Numbered from the stretch's first letter, positions 1 to 7,550 are shown. The stretch: 33,881 bases of DNA from Actinomycetes bacterium (GCA_014190295.1 BJGF01000007.1:1-33881); one strand, 5' to 3'. A program made the numbers and translations. Notes: a model not told the origin generated them from the letters alone.

Positions 1-116
1 CCGCAATGGCATCCAACGAAGCAGAACCCCAAAGTGATCTGAACGCTTCTACCGAATACCGCAAGCATTTAGCGTCGGTACTCGTTCGCCGTGCACTTGA
101 GGCTGCTTCAAAATAA
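1..116 (+). CDS. C-terminal end of a CoxM-like FAD-binding subunit (partial)
   Basis: The reading frame beginning at base 3 is open from the window edge to a TAA at 114-116, so only about 37 C-terminal residues are visible. The residues DLNASTEYRKHLASVLVRRA resemble the closing helix of the FAD-binding (medium) subunit of CO-dehydrogenase/xanthine-dehydrogenase-family molybdenum hydroxylases. In those enzymes this subunit passes electrons between the iron-sulfur and molybdenum subunits. The assignment rests on this short tail. It is strengthened by coxD, coxE, XdhC and MocA-like genes on the same strand within 9 kb, and by a CoxG-like gene at 31704-32342. The catalytic subunit is not in the window, so the substrate (CO, purine, aldehyde or other) cannot be told. 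Confidence 0.6.
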   Translation, partial: AMASNEAEPQSDLNASTEYRKHLASVLVRRALEAASK

Positions 117-223
117 AAGATTTACGTCTAATTCGTTTTAGGCCAATATCAGTTTTCGTCTACTGCATAGTTTTTCTGTGGTCCGCTAAACGATTCGGGC
201 TTCCAGTTGATCGCATCGCGGTC

Positions 224-1012
224 GTGTCATGGATGTTGGGCGCACTGGTTTGTGGAAACTTTGGCAAGTCGTTGCATCAACAATATGAAATGGTTCGTGA
301 CTGGGCAATTTTGGTTGTGCTGCTCTTCGCATACGAATACAGCCGTGGCATTGCCGACCAACTAGGCACTCGAGTTCACTTGACTGCAATTCGTGACGTA
401 GATCGATGGCTATTTTTCGGTAATGATCCCAACGTCTGGGTTCAAAGTCATTTCAATGTCTCAAGCAAGGTCTCGTGGTATGAACTGCCACTTGCGGTTG
501 TTTACATGACACATTTTGTGTTTCCGGTCGCGCTCGCGGTGATCTTGTGGTTGTTTGATCGCGGCCAATGGGCACGATATATGCGGCGCTTTGCACTGTT
601 GCTTGGTTCGGGTGTGGTGACATACATTTTGTTTCCCGTCGCACCCCCGTGGATGGCAGCACGCGACGGCTATATGGGACACATCGCGCGAATCACCGCG
701 CGTGGTTGGCGCAGTATGGGGCTTTCAACCGTCTCTAAAGTCTTTGATCGCGGCAAAGAAATAACGAATCCAGTTGCTGCCTTGCCATCACTTCATGCTG
801 CTTTTTCGCTTCTGGTTGTTGTGTTCTTGTTTGGTGTAATGCCGAAGTGGTTGCGTGTTGTTTCGTTGATTTTGCCGCTGTCAATGGCCTTCACGCTCGT
901 ATATTTCGGTGAACATTATGTCACCGATATTTTATTGGGCTGGATTTATGTTGCTGTGGTTAGTTATATCGCCACAGTTTACGAACGCAAAAAACTAGTA
1001 ACTAGTAACTAA
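224..1012 (+). CDS. PAP2-family (Aur1/inositolphosphotransferase-like) membrane protein
   Basis: This is an integral membrane protein of about 262 residues with several hydrophobic helices. The PAP2-type catalytic segments are visible: ALPSLHAAF in the C-terminal half and FGEHYVTDILLGW near the end, giving the conserved His and the HxxxD pair. Family members hydrolyse or transfer lipid phosphate groups at the membrane; the substrate here is unknown. GTG at 224 is the first ordinary start codon. The frame is open further upstream, to just after a TGA at 98-100, and codes for a plausible additional hydrophobic stretch (PISVFVYCIVFLW), so the true N-terminus may lie upstream on a rare start codon. 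The gene ends in a CTAG-rich repeat and overlaps the convergent Dabb gene by 11 bp. A second family member lies at 28009-28911. Confidence 0.75.
   Translation: MSWMLGALVCGNFGKSLHQQYEMVRDWAILVVLLFAYEYSRGIADQLGTRVHLTAIRDVDRWLFFGNDPNVWVQSHFNVSSKVSWYELPLAVVYMTHFVFPVALAVILWLFDRGQWARYMRRFALLLGSGVVTYILFPVAPPWMAARDGYMGHIARITARGWRSMGLSTVSKVFDRGKEITNPVAALPSLHAAFSLLVVVFLFGVMPKWLRVVSLILPLSMAFTLVYFGEHYVTDILLGWIYVAVVSYIATVYERKKLVTSN
995..1012. repeat. CTAGTAA tandem repeat at a gene end
   Basis: CTAGTAA occurs twice in tandem (995-1001 and 1002-1008) and is followed by CTAA, which supplies the stop codon of the PAP2 gene. The convergent Dabb gene also ends here. The array is one of five CTAG-rich gene-end arrays in the window. 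It carries TAG on both strands and TAA on the plus strand. Confidence 0.5.
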
Positions 1013-1298
1013 TTTGCGAGGCAGTACGACTGGCAATAAACGGCTTAAAATATTTCGCGCGAATCTCATTATGTAGAGAGTTCTCGTCGTAAATACGCCA
1101 GCCTGCAACATCATCAAAAGTTGCTGCAATTAAATAATTGGCATTTGTTGAGGCCGAAACTTGCAAGTCTGGGCCACATCGGTAACTTCGAACTGTGGGT
1201 ATCTGCCTAGCCATGTCTTGTAATACTTTGTCGATTATCTCGTGATAATTTGCGGGCACTTGATCGTTCCAAGTGATCGCTACAACATGTTGCAACAT
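1002..1298 (-). CDS. Stress-responsive A/B barrel (Dabb) domain protein
   Basis: This 98-residue protein has the length and pattern of a single Dabb domain. It opens MLQHVVAITW, has a VRSYRCGPDL segment followed by an alternating beta strand (NYLIAATFDDVAGWRIY), and ends with a His/Phe-rich helix and a basic tail. Dabb proteins are dimeric ferredoxin-fold proteins. Some are small-molecule enzymes or cyclases, but most are uncharacterised, so no reaction is assigned. Its ATG shares one base with the stop codon of the SDR gene upstream on the same strand (TGATG at 1300-1296), so the two are probably translationally coupled and may act on one substrate. Its 3' end overlaps the convergent PAP2 gene. 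Confidence 0.75.
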   Translation of the reverse strand: MLQHVVAITWNDQVPANYHEIIDKVLQDMARQIPTVRSYRCGPDLQVSASTNANYLIAATFDDVAGWRIYDENSLHNEIRAKYFKPFIASRTASQISY

Positions 1299-2050
1299 CA
1301 GATCAGACCAGAATATTGGCCACCGTCAACTTGCAAGTTAGCCCCAGTAATAAACTTCGCCGACTCACTACATAAAAAAGCAACGACACTGCCAAAATCT
1401 TTTGGATCACCAATCACTCCGGCAGGAATATCCAGCGCTTTAGCATCTGGGGCTGCACCGTAAAGTTGCACAATTCGATCAGTGGCATGAGTGCCAGGTT
1501 GAACCGTATTTACAGTTACACAGTCGCCAGCGACTTCACGGGCAACTGTTTTTAGAAAACCAGTTAATCCGGCCCGCACCGTATTCGACAAAATCAGATT
1601 TGCTATTGGCTGGCGAACCGCAATTGAGGTAATCGCCACGACTCGTCCCCATTTTTGCGATTGCATTTGTGGCACGACGAGTTTTGTCATCGCGATCATT
1701 GACATCAAACCGTTTTGCAGTGCAGTCTCGTAACTTTCGACGCTTGTGCTCGCAAAGTTTCCGGCAGACGGTCCGCCACTGTTCAAGACGACAATGTCTA
1801 GATGCCCAAGTGCAGATGTTGCCTGCTCTATGAAACTTTTGCCACCGGCAACACTCGAAACATCGCATGCGACACCGATGCAAGATTTACCGATTTTTGT
1901 CGCAGCATCTTTGGCGCGTTTGGCGTCACGACCACAAATGATTACCTTCACGCCATTATTGGCAAGTGCTTGTGCCGTGGCAAAACCAAGACCAGCCGAA
2001 CCACCAGCCACCGCAGCCGTGCGCCCAGCAATTTCAAGATCCATAAACAT
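1298..2050 (-). CDS. Short-chain dehydrogenase/reductase lacking the usual YxxxK
   Basis: This 250-residue protein has a classical SDR fold. The cofactor glycine motif GGSAGLG lies at residues 16-22, followed by ICGRD at the adenine-ribose end, a CDVS segment near 62, an LNSGG segment near 89 and a C-terminal LQVDGG. The catalytic Ser is present (TS at 141-142). Where family members carry YxxxK, the sequence reads SNTVR (155-159), so Tyr appears replaced by Ser and Lys by Arg. This resembles a known divergent FabG-like subgroup with SN..RA in place of YxxxK. Oxidoreduction is therefore uncertain. ATG at 2050 or 2044 could start the protein. The gene is coupled to the Dabb gene and diverges from the flavoenzyme gene. 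Confidence 0.85.
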   Translation of the reverse strand: MFMDLEIAGRTAAVAGGSAGLGFATAQALANNGVKVIICGRDAKRAKDAATKIGKSCIGVACDVSSVAGGKSFIEQATSALGHLDIVVLNSGGPSAGNFASTSVESYETALQNGLMSMIAMTKLVVPQMQSQKWGRVVAITSIAVRQPIANLILSNTVRAGLTGFLKTVAREVAGDCVTVNTVQPGTHATDRIVQLYGAAPDAKALDIPAGVIGDPKDFGSVVAFLCSESAKFITGANLQVDGGQYSGLI

Positions 2051-2054
2051 TTAG

Positions 2055-2076
2055 ATTAGTTCTCAACGCTTATAAT
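2055..2076. promoter_or_regulatory. Divergent promoter elements between SDR and flavoenzyme genes
   Basis: On the plus strand TATAAT at 2071-2076 is a perfect -10 box, about 24 nt before the ATG at 2101 and followed by AGGTGG (2086-2091) as ribosome-binding site. On the minus strand TAATCT (2060-2055) lies a few bases before the SDR ATG at 2050, which fits a leaderless transcript. No convincing -35 box is seen for either. Confidence 0.4.
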
Positions 2077-2100
2077 TGGCGTGTTAGGTGGTGAGACCCA

Positions 2101-3534
2101 ATGGGCCGATCGGCAAACCCGCCGCGGTCGAGTAAGCGTTACCTTGATGCAATAGCCGACGCGGATACCTTTCCGTATTGGTTAGATGATGTCGACGAGC
2201 CCGACTCGAACCCAACTGCAGTTCACAATGAAGACTGCGACCTGTGCGTGGTCGGTGGCGGTTTCACCGGCTTGTGGACGGCAATCATCGCCAAACAACG
2301 TGATGCGCATCGTGATGTAGTGCTAATCGAATCTCACGAAATCGGCTCTGGTGCGAGCAGTCGCAACGGCGGATTCATGGACTATTCGCTGACGCATGGC
2401 ATCGCCAACGCTCAAGAACGGTTTCCGAACGAGGTAGCGATTCTTGAACAACTTGGTCGTGACAACATCATCGAGATTGAAAAAGTAATTCGAGAATACG
2501 ACATCGACTGCGATTTCGAGCGAAACGGTGTGATCGAAGTCGCCAGCAGTTGGCATCCCGAAAACTACACCTATGAATTAAAGGAAGACTTTTTTCAATT
2601 GCGTGATCTCGGACACGACGTTGAGTGGCTAGATCAAGAAGCGATGAATGCCCAAGTGCACTCACCCGTGTTTACGGGCGGCTTGTGGACCAAAGATTCG
2701 TCGGCGCTTGTCGACCCAGCACGTTTGGCGTGGGGATTAAAACGCGTCGCACAAACTCTCGGCGTGCGAATTTATGAGGACACTCTCGCCACAAATATCA
2801 ACGAAAATAAATCTGGCATCGAAATCAAAACTGCACTCGCAAAAATTCAAGCACGCAACGTTGCTTTGGCGACGAATACCTTCAAACCTCTATTGCGTCA
2901 AATGAATAAATACATTGCGCCCGTCTACGACTACTGTCTGGTCACAGAACCATTGACCAAAGATCAACTTGTAAGCATCGGCTGGAAGAATCGTCAAGGT
3001 CTCGCCGATGTTTCAAATCAATTTCACTATTTTAGATTGACCGCCGATAACAGAATTTTATGGGGCGGATACGACGCGATTTATTATTTCGGTGGACAGA
3101 TGGATAAACAACTTGAGTCGCGCCCGGAAACTTGGGCGATGTTGTCGAGTCAGTTCTTTACGACTTTTCCTCAGCTTGAAGGCGTGAAGTTTTCGCACAT
3201 GTGGGGTGCACCAATTGACACTTGTGCCCGATACAGCGTGTTCTGGGGAACACACTTTGACAATCGTGTCGCATATGCACTTGGCTATACAGGTCTCGGT
3301 GTTGCCGCATCAAGATTCGGGGGCGAAGTCATGCTCGACCTACTGGCTGGAAATAAAACCCCCGCAACACAAACAGAGTTTGTGCAATCCAAGCCACGGG
3401 CGTTTCCGCCTGAACCATTTCGATTTTTTGGCATTCAGGCCACACGATGGTCACTTGACTACGAAGACCGCACCGGCAAACGCAACCTATGGCTCCGTTT
3501 ACTGGACCGCCTCGGCTTGGGTTTTGACTCGTGA
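2101..3534 (+). CDS. FAD-dependent amine/amino-acid oxidoreductase (DAO family)
   Basis: This 477-residue protein carries an N-terminal extension and then the FAD-binding Rossmann motif (CVVGGGFTGLWTA, about residues 49-61), the downstream acidic strand end (VVLIESHEIGSGASSRNGGF) and a C-terminal return to FAD (YALGYTGLGVAASRFGGE). This layout matches DAO-family enzymes such as gamma-glutamylputrescine oxidase and glycine or sarcosine oxidase relatives, which oxidise a C-N bond. The substrate cannot be read from the sequence. The start is supported by AGGTGG at 2086-2091 and a TATAAT at 2071-2076. It is followed after 61 bp by coxD, but nothing visible links it to the molybdenum enzyme. Confidence 0.85.
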   Translation: MGRSANPPRSSKRYLDAIADADTFPYWLDDVDEPDSNPTAVHNEDCDLCVVGGGFTGLWTAIIAKQRDAHRDVVLIESHEIGSGASSRNGGFMDYSLTHGIANAQERFPNEVAILEQLGRDNIIEIEKVIREYDIDCDFERNGVIEVASSWHPENYTYELKEDFFQLRDLGHDVEWLDQEAMNAQVHSPVFTGGLWTKDSSALVDPARLAWGLKRVAQTLGVRIYEDTLATNINENKSGIEIKTALAKIQARNVALATNTFKPLLRQMNKYIAPVYDYCLVTEPLTKDQLVSIGWKNRQGLADVSNQFHYFRLTADNRILWGGYDAIYYFGGQMDKQLESRPETWAMLSSQFFTTFPQLEGVKFSHMWGAPIDTCARYSVFWGTHFDNRVAYALGYTGLGVAASRFGGEVMLDLLAGNKTPATQTEFVQSKPRAFPPEPFRFFGIQATRWSLDYEDRTGKRNLWLRLLDRLGLGFDS

Positions 3535-3595
3535 TACCAGAATTGCTTGCTATCCGAATTACTTGCCAACAAGATTTGCGCTCTAGCCTGACGAG

Positions 3596-4513
3596 ATGAG
3601 TTTGCAGACCGTCGCCGAAGTTCGTAGCGCACTAGATGCGAACAATTACCTTGCCAGCGATGGTCTGGCAACCGCGGTTTTTCTGGCGATGTCATTGAAC
3701 CGACCATTACTACTTGAGGGTGAAGCCGGTGTCGGCAAAACTGAACTGGCGAAAGTCTTGGCGACGATTCGCAACAGCGAATTAATTCGTTTGCAATGCT
3801 ACGAAGGTATCGATGCCGCACAAGCGATGTACGACTGGGATTATTCACGCCAGTTGTTGCATCTGCGAACCGTCGAAGCCACTGGAGAAGCAACAAAACT
3901 TGGTGCCGACAAACTTGAAAATCAGTTATACAGTGAAAAATTTTTGATTCGCCGTGCACTATTGCGCGCAATTGATCAGCACGACGGCACTTCTCCGGTT
4001 TTGTTGATTGACGAAATCGATCGTGCAGATGATGAATTTGAAGCATATTTACTAGAAGTGCTTTCAGATTTTCAGATCACGATCCCTGAACTTGGTACAT
4101 ACAGGGCGACTACTCCGCCATTAGTTGTTTTGACTTCAAATCGCACACGCGATGTGCACGATGCCCTAAAGCGCCGTTGTTTGTATCACTGGGTTGAGCA
4201 CCCCGATTTTGAACGAGAAGTCGAAATTGTGCGCCGTCGCGTGCCACAAGTTGCCGAAACACTCGCTCGACAAGTTGCTGGTGCGGTTGAAACTTTGCGC
4301 AAGATGCAGTTGTACAAGCCGCCTGGCGTTGCAGAAACAATTGATTGGGCTACCGCACTCGGTCGACTCGGCGTACGAGAACTCGACGAATCAATGGTTG
4401 AAGCCACATTGGGTACCGTGCTCAAATATCGCGAAGATCACGAGCGTGTGCGAGATAACGGGGTTGCTGAACTTGTTAAGCAAGCTTTCGAGCGAGGCTT
4501 ACTGAACAACTAA
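3596..4513 (+). CDS. coxD: MoxR-type AAA+ ATPase, CoxD-like
   Basis: This 305-residue ATPase has Walker A GEAGVGKT at residues 42-49 and Walker B LLIDEID near 136-142, plus a sensor-1-like VVLTSNRTR and a RRCLYHW segment typical of MoxR proteins. MoxR ATPases act with a von Willebrand factor A protein. In the CO-dehydrogenase system CoxD and CoxE help assemble the active-site metal cluster. The next gene is a VWA protein whose ATG shares its A with this gene's TAA stop (TAATG at 4511-4515), which supports the CoxD/CoxE assignment and translational coupling. A methanol-dehydrogenase-type MoxR is less likely given the XdhC genes that follow. Confidence 0.87.
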   Translation: MSLQTVAEVRSALDANNYLASDGLATAVFLAMSLNRPLLLEGEAGVGKTELAKVLATIRNSELIRLQCYEGIDAAQAMYDWDYSRQLLHLRTVEATGEATKLGADKLENQLYSEKFLIRRALLRAIDQHDGTSPVLLIDEIDRADDEFEAYLLEVLSDFQITIPELGTYRATTPPLVVLTSNRTRDVHDALKRRCLYHWVEHPDFEREVEIVRRRVPQVAETLARQVAGAVETLRKMQLYKPPGVAETIDWATALGRLGVRELDESMVEATLGTVLKYREDHERVRDNGVAELVKQAFERGLLNN

Positions 4514-5673
4514 TGACAAAAACTGAGTCTTCAGCCCATAAAATTGCCGTGGCATTCGCCCGTATCTTGCGTGGTGCTGGTCTGGATATTCCGCTTGATT
4601 CGGTAATTATTTTTGTCAACGCGCTTGGTCAACTCGGGCTCGAAGACCGTAACGATGTCTATTGGGCGGCACATGCGACGTTGATTCGCCGTCACGAAGA
4701 TACTCCGATTTTTGATCGTGCTTTTGCGGTTTTTTGGGATCAGCGAATCGCGATTGACACCGCCAACATTGAACGAGAACTCGTCTCGATGACATTGCTG
4801 ATCGACGACGAAAATACAAGCGCCGACGACACTGCTGGTGAGCCAGTTGATGACGAAAATACAATCACACTACGTTTTTCAAGTGTTGAGACTTTGCGTG
4901 AAAAAGATTTTGCCGAATATAACCCTGCAGAACTTCGCGAGGCAGAACAATTTATGTCAAGTCTGCGACTGGCAGGACCGCCCAAGAAGTCGCTGCGATC
5001 AATCAAAACGAATCGTCACGGCGCAAGACATGATATTCGTCGCACAATGCGAGCATCTCTGCAACACGACGGCGAACCAATCGAGCGATATTGGCGTGAG
5101 CCGGGCACTCGTTTACGTCGCTTGGTAGTGCTTCTGGATATTTCTGGCTCAATGGAACCTTACGCACGGGCGTTGCTGAGATTTATGCACGCCGCCGTCG
5201 TGGGTCGTCAACGAGTTGAAGCATTTACATTTGGTACCCGCTTGACTCGGATAACGAAAGAACTTACAAGTCGAGACCCCGATAAAGCATTGTCACAAAC
5301 TTCGGCGCAAGTTTCAGACTGGAGTGGTGGCACACGACTCGGTGAATGTCTGCGAACCTTCAACGACAAATGGGGCGTCGGCGGAATGGCTCGCGGCTCA
5401 ATTTTTGTTGTGCTCTCAGATGGTTGGGATCGTGGTGACCCAGAAGTATTGGCCGAACAGATGCAACGACTTAACCGAATTGCATACCGCGTGATTTGGG
5501 TAAACCCGCTAAAGGTAAGCCCTGGCTATGCGCCACTGGCTCGCGGCATGGCCGCAGCATTGCCATACATTGATGACTTCGTTGAAGGACACTCTCTCGA
5601 GGCTTTGCAACATTTAACAGAAGTAATCTCACGGAACTCAAATGAAATTCGAAAGGTGGTTGCCAATGCGTGA
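4513..5673 (+). CDS. coxE: VWA domain protein, CoxE-like
   Basis: This 386-residue protein has an N-terminal helical region, an acidic low-complexity linker at about residues 97-117, a basic segment, and a VWA domain starting near residue 205. The metal-ion-dependent adhesion motif DISGS is at 209-213, with GGTRLG and LSDGWDRGD as the later metal-site loops. CoxE is the partner of the MoxR ATPase CoxD in maturation of aerobic CO dehydrogenase. The gene overlaps coxD by one base and the XdhC N-terminal gene by 8 bases, so coxD, coxE and the XdhC genes are very likely one operon. Confidence 0.87.
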   Translation: MTKTESSAHKIAVAFARILRGAGLDIPLDSVIIFVNALGQLGLEDRNDVYWAAHATLIRRHEDTPIFDRAFAVFWDQRIAIDTANIERELVSMTLLIDDENTSADDTAGEPVDDENTITLRFSSVETLREKDFAEYNPAELREAEQFMSSLRLAGPPKKSLRSIKTNRHGARHDIRRTMRASLQHDGEPIERYWREPGTRLRRLVVLLDISGSMEPYARALLRFMHAAVVGRQRVEAFTFGTRLTRITKELTSRDPDKALSQTSAQVSDWSGGTRLGECLRTFNDKWGVGGMARGSIFVVLSDGWDRGDPEVLAEQMQRLNRIAYRVIWVNPLKVSPGYAPLARGMAAALPYIDDFVEGHSLEALQHLTEVISRNSNEIRKVVANA

Positions 5674-5983
5674 AATTCTCGCCGACATCGATCACTGGCG
5701 TTCACAAAATAAACGTATTGCCGTCGCCCGAGTTGTAGATATCGAAGGTTCTGGTCCGCGCGACCCAGGTGCGGCAATGGCCGTGAACCAAGACGGCGAA
5801 GTTAGCGGATCTGTTTCAGGAGGATGCGTCGAAGGCGCAGTAGTAGCAGAAGCACTCGAAATTTTGGCGAGCAATAGCCCAGGTCGACTCGTGAAATTTG
5901 GTTACTCAGACGATGAAGCCTTTGCTGTTGGATTAACTTGTGGCGGAACAGTTCACTTATTTATTCAGCCACTCACCTGGTGA
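5666..5983 (+). CDS. XdhC/CoxI family protein, N-terminal domain only
   Basis: This is a 105-residue protein equal to the first domain of XdhC/CoxI. The family signature GSVSGGCVEG lies at residues 48-57 and is followed by FGYSDDEAFAVGLTCGG, containing the conserved Cys of the second motif. XdhC-type proteins bind the molybdenum cofactor and help sulfurate and insert it into xanthine or CO dehydrogenases. ATG at 5666 is preferred over the in-frame ATG at 5642 because AAGGTGG sits about 7 nt upstream and only 8 bases of coxE are overlapped. The protein stops exactly where a full-length XdhC would continue; the rest is encoded by the next gene. Confidence 0.82.
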   Translation: MREILADIDHWRSQNKRIAVARVVDIEGSGPRDPGAAMAVNQDGEVSGSVSGGCVEGAVVAEALEILASNSPGRLVKFGYSDDEAFAVGLTCGGTVHLFIQPLTW

Positions 5984-5993
5984 TTGGGTAACG

Positions 5994-6794
5994 ATGATTT
6001 ATACGACTCTCGCTGAACGAATTCGCAATAATAAACCAGTTGTGCTTTTAACAGTTATCGATGGCCCAAATGTTGGCGCGACATTATTGGCATCGCCAAA
6101 CCTGAATAATCTCGGCACCATCGGTGACCCAGAATTAGATCGCGTCGCCGTGCGTGATGCCCTCGGTGAACTAGAAGCGGGTCGCACGAGTGTGCGCAAT
6201 TACGGGCCATCGGGCCAAGTCACGCCTGAAGATCTGCGTGACACGCCAACAGTTCGAGTATTTATCGAATCGTTTTCTCCACCACCACAAATGATTATTT
6301 TTGGAGCCGTTGACTTCACGGCTGCGCTGGCAAGAGTCGCAAAAGTTCTGGGTTATTACGTCGTGGTCTGCGATGCCCGCGAAGTTTTTGCAACGAAGCG
6401 CAGGTTTCCGATGGCTGATGAAGTTCTTGTAACTTGGCCGCAGCCCGTTCTAACTGCACGCGGTGCAGACCTTGGGCCGCGTGATGCAGTTTGTATTCTG
6501 ACCCACGATCCGAAATTCGATGTGCCAGCAATTCAAGGGGCACTGGCAACAAATGTTGGCTACATCGGGGTTATGGGCAGCCGCAAAACTCACGCAAAAC
6601 GACTTGAGCGATTGACCGAGGTTGGCGTCACAAACTCGAAAGATCTTGATCGCTTGATGTCACCTATTGGTCTTGACATCGGTTCGCGCACTCCTGAAGA
6701 AACAGCCATTTCGATTTGTGCAGAGATTATCGGCAAAAGAGTTGGACGCAGTGTTCCGTCACTTGCAAAAAGTGACGGCCCGATTCATAGATAA
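5994..6794 (+). CDS. XdhC/CoxI family protein, middle and Rossmann domains
   Basis: This 266-residue protein corresponds to the remainder of XdhC. It opens IYTTLAERIRNNKPVVLLTV, the segment that follows the first domain in fused homologues. The XdhC Rossmann domain follows with MIIFGAVDFTAALARVAKVL, VVVCDAR, a DAVCILTHDPKFD segment and YIGVMGSRKTHAKR. An earlier in-frame ATG at 5940 would place the N-terminus inside the preceding gene and adds residues with no family match, so 5994 is chosen. The two pieces total about 371 residues, matching one ordinary XdhC. They lie in different frames with a 10-nt gap. The 3' end carries a strong hairpin and abuts the convergent NlpC gene. Confidence 0.85.
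   Translation: MIYTTLAERIRNNKPVVLLTVIDGPNVGATLLASPNLNNLGTIGDPELDRVAVRDALGELEAGRTSVRNYGPSGQVTPEDLRDTPTVRVFIESFSPPPQMIIFGAVDFTAALARVAKVLGYYVVVCDAREVFATKRRFPMADEVLVTWPQPVLTARGADLGPRDAVCILTHDPKFDVPAIQGALATNVGYIGVMGSRKTHAKRLERLTEVGVTNSKDLDRLMSPIGLDIGSRTPEETAISICAEIIGKRVGRSVPSLAKSDGPIHR
6756..6778. terminator. Perfect 9-bp hairpin between convergent genes
   Basis: CCGTCACTT (6756-6764) and AAGTGACGG (6770-6778) form a perfect 9-bp stem with a 5-nt loop. It lies inside the last codons of the XdhC gene, and the NlpC gene ends convergently at 6796. No long T-run follows on either strand, so a bidirectional terminator is inferred from symmetry and position only. Confidence 0.5.
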
Positions 6795-6795
6795 T

Positions 6796-7479
6796 TTATT
6801 GCGTGGGGTCAACCCATCGCATCCACTCAACACGGGCTTCGTCAATTTTATGAACTTCGACATTGCGACCATTCATCGGTGCCTGAATCACAATATTTTC
6901 AAGACCGAGTGATATCGAAATATGACCCGGGTACCAGGCCAAGTCACCAAGTTGCACTTCGCTGCTTTTTATATGTTCGCCAAATTGAAATTGTTGCAAT
7001 GAACCGCGGGGCATAAATATGCCCGCGCTTTGCCACGCGAACTTGGTGAGCGCTGAGCAATCAAGTGCCCTACCCGGCAGATCCGCATTTGTTTTATATG
7101 GCACGCCAAGTTGTGTCAATGCGGCAAACAAGACTTTTTGCCGAGCGATACTTGACTGCTGCCAAGATTGCTCTAGGGATTTACTGCTGATCTCTAAATG
7201 CTCGGCAACTATCAACGAGATAGTTTGTACCCATCGTGACGCAACATCGCGTTGTTCAACTGTGCTGATATCTTGTGCGGCATTAAGCGCCTCAAGAGCA
7301 AGCCTGGCCTGGATTGCCACCCATGCCGATTCGATGGCGGGCATCGGTTTGGCTGAGACATATTGCACAGGCGACACAACTGGCACGTAGAAAAGACCTG
7401 ACGAAATGAAACAAGCCAATAAACACGCCCGAATCAGCACTTTAAGTGATTTTGGATAATACGAAACTCGATCTGTCAT
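6796..7479 (-). CDS. Exported NlpC/P60 cell-wall hydrolase
   Basis: This protein has about 227 residues. A basic N-terminus and a hydrophobic segment (VLIRACLLACFISSGLFYV) act as signal peptide or anchor. A helical region follows, then a C-terminal NlpC/P60 domain with LDCSALTKFAW (catalytic Cys), GDLAWYPGHISISLG (catalytic His) and a polar third site. NlpC/P60 enzymes cleave peptide bonds in peptidoglycan stem peptides outside the cell. The start at 7479 is preferred over 7521 because AAAGGA lies about 10 nt before it and the residues between 7521 and 7479 fall in a structured leader. The ribosome-binding site sits inside a hairpin. The gene diverges from an Xre-type regulator. Confidence 0.82.
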   Translation of the reverse strand: MTDRVSYYPKSLKVLIRACLLACFISSGLFYVPVVSPVQYVSAKPMPAIESAWVAIQARLALEALNAAQDISTVEQRDVASRWVQTISLIVAEHLEISSKSLEQSWQQSSIARQKVLFAALTQLGVPYKTNADLPGRALDCSALTKFAWQSAGIFMPRGSLQQFQFGEHIKSSEVQLGDLAWYPGHISISLGLENIVIQAPMNGRNVEVHKIDEARVEWMRWVDPTQ

Positions 7480-7489
7480 GTTTTTGATT

Positions 7490-7550
7490 GTCCTTTCGGA
7501 CCCGCCAAATCTGGCAGGCATTCGACTGTTAAACGACCCTCCGCCCGGAG
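7490..7550 (-). promoter_or_regulatory. Structured mRNA leader with sequestered ribosome-binding site
   Basis: In the minus-strand leader of the NlpC gene three hairpins follow one another. CTCC-GGGC-GGAG occupies 7550-7539. An eight-pair stem, GCCTGCCA with TGGCGGGT (two G-U pairs), occupies 7519-7500. GTCC-GAAA-GGAC, with a GNRA-type loop, occupies 7501-7490, so the last two stems compete for two bases. The AAAGGA ribosome-binding site lies in the loop and 3' arm of the last hairpin, which could control translation. I could not match it to the conserved core of the c-di-AMP riboswitch. Confidence 0.4.

Noticed and set aside
3459-4046. 195-residue minus-strand frame
   Set aside because: It is antisense to the flavoenzyme end and coxD, has shadow-type composition rich in Arg, His and Ser, and matches no family.
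5940-5993. Longer N-terminus for the second XdhC gene from ATG 5940
   Set aside because: The extra residues come from the overlapping frame of the first XdhC gene and match nothing in the family; ATG 5994 gives the expected start of the middle domain.
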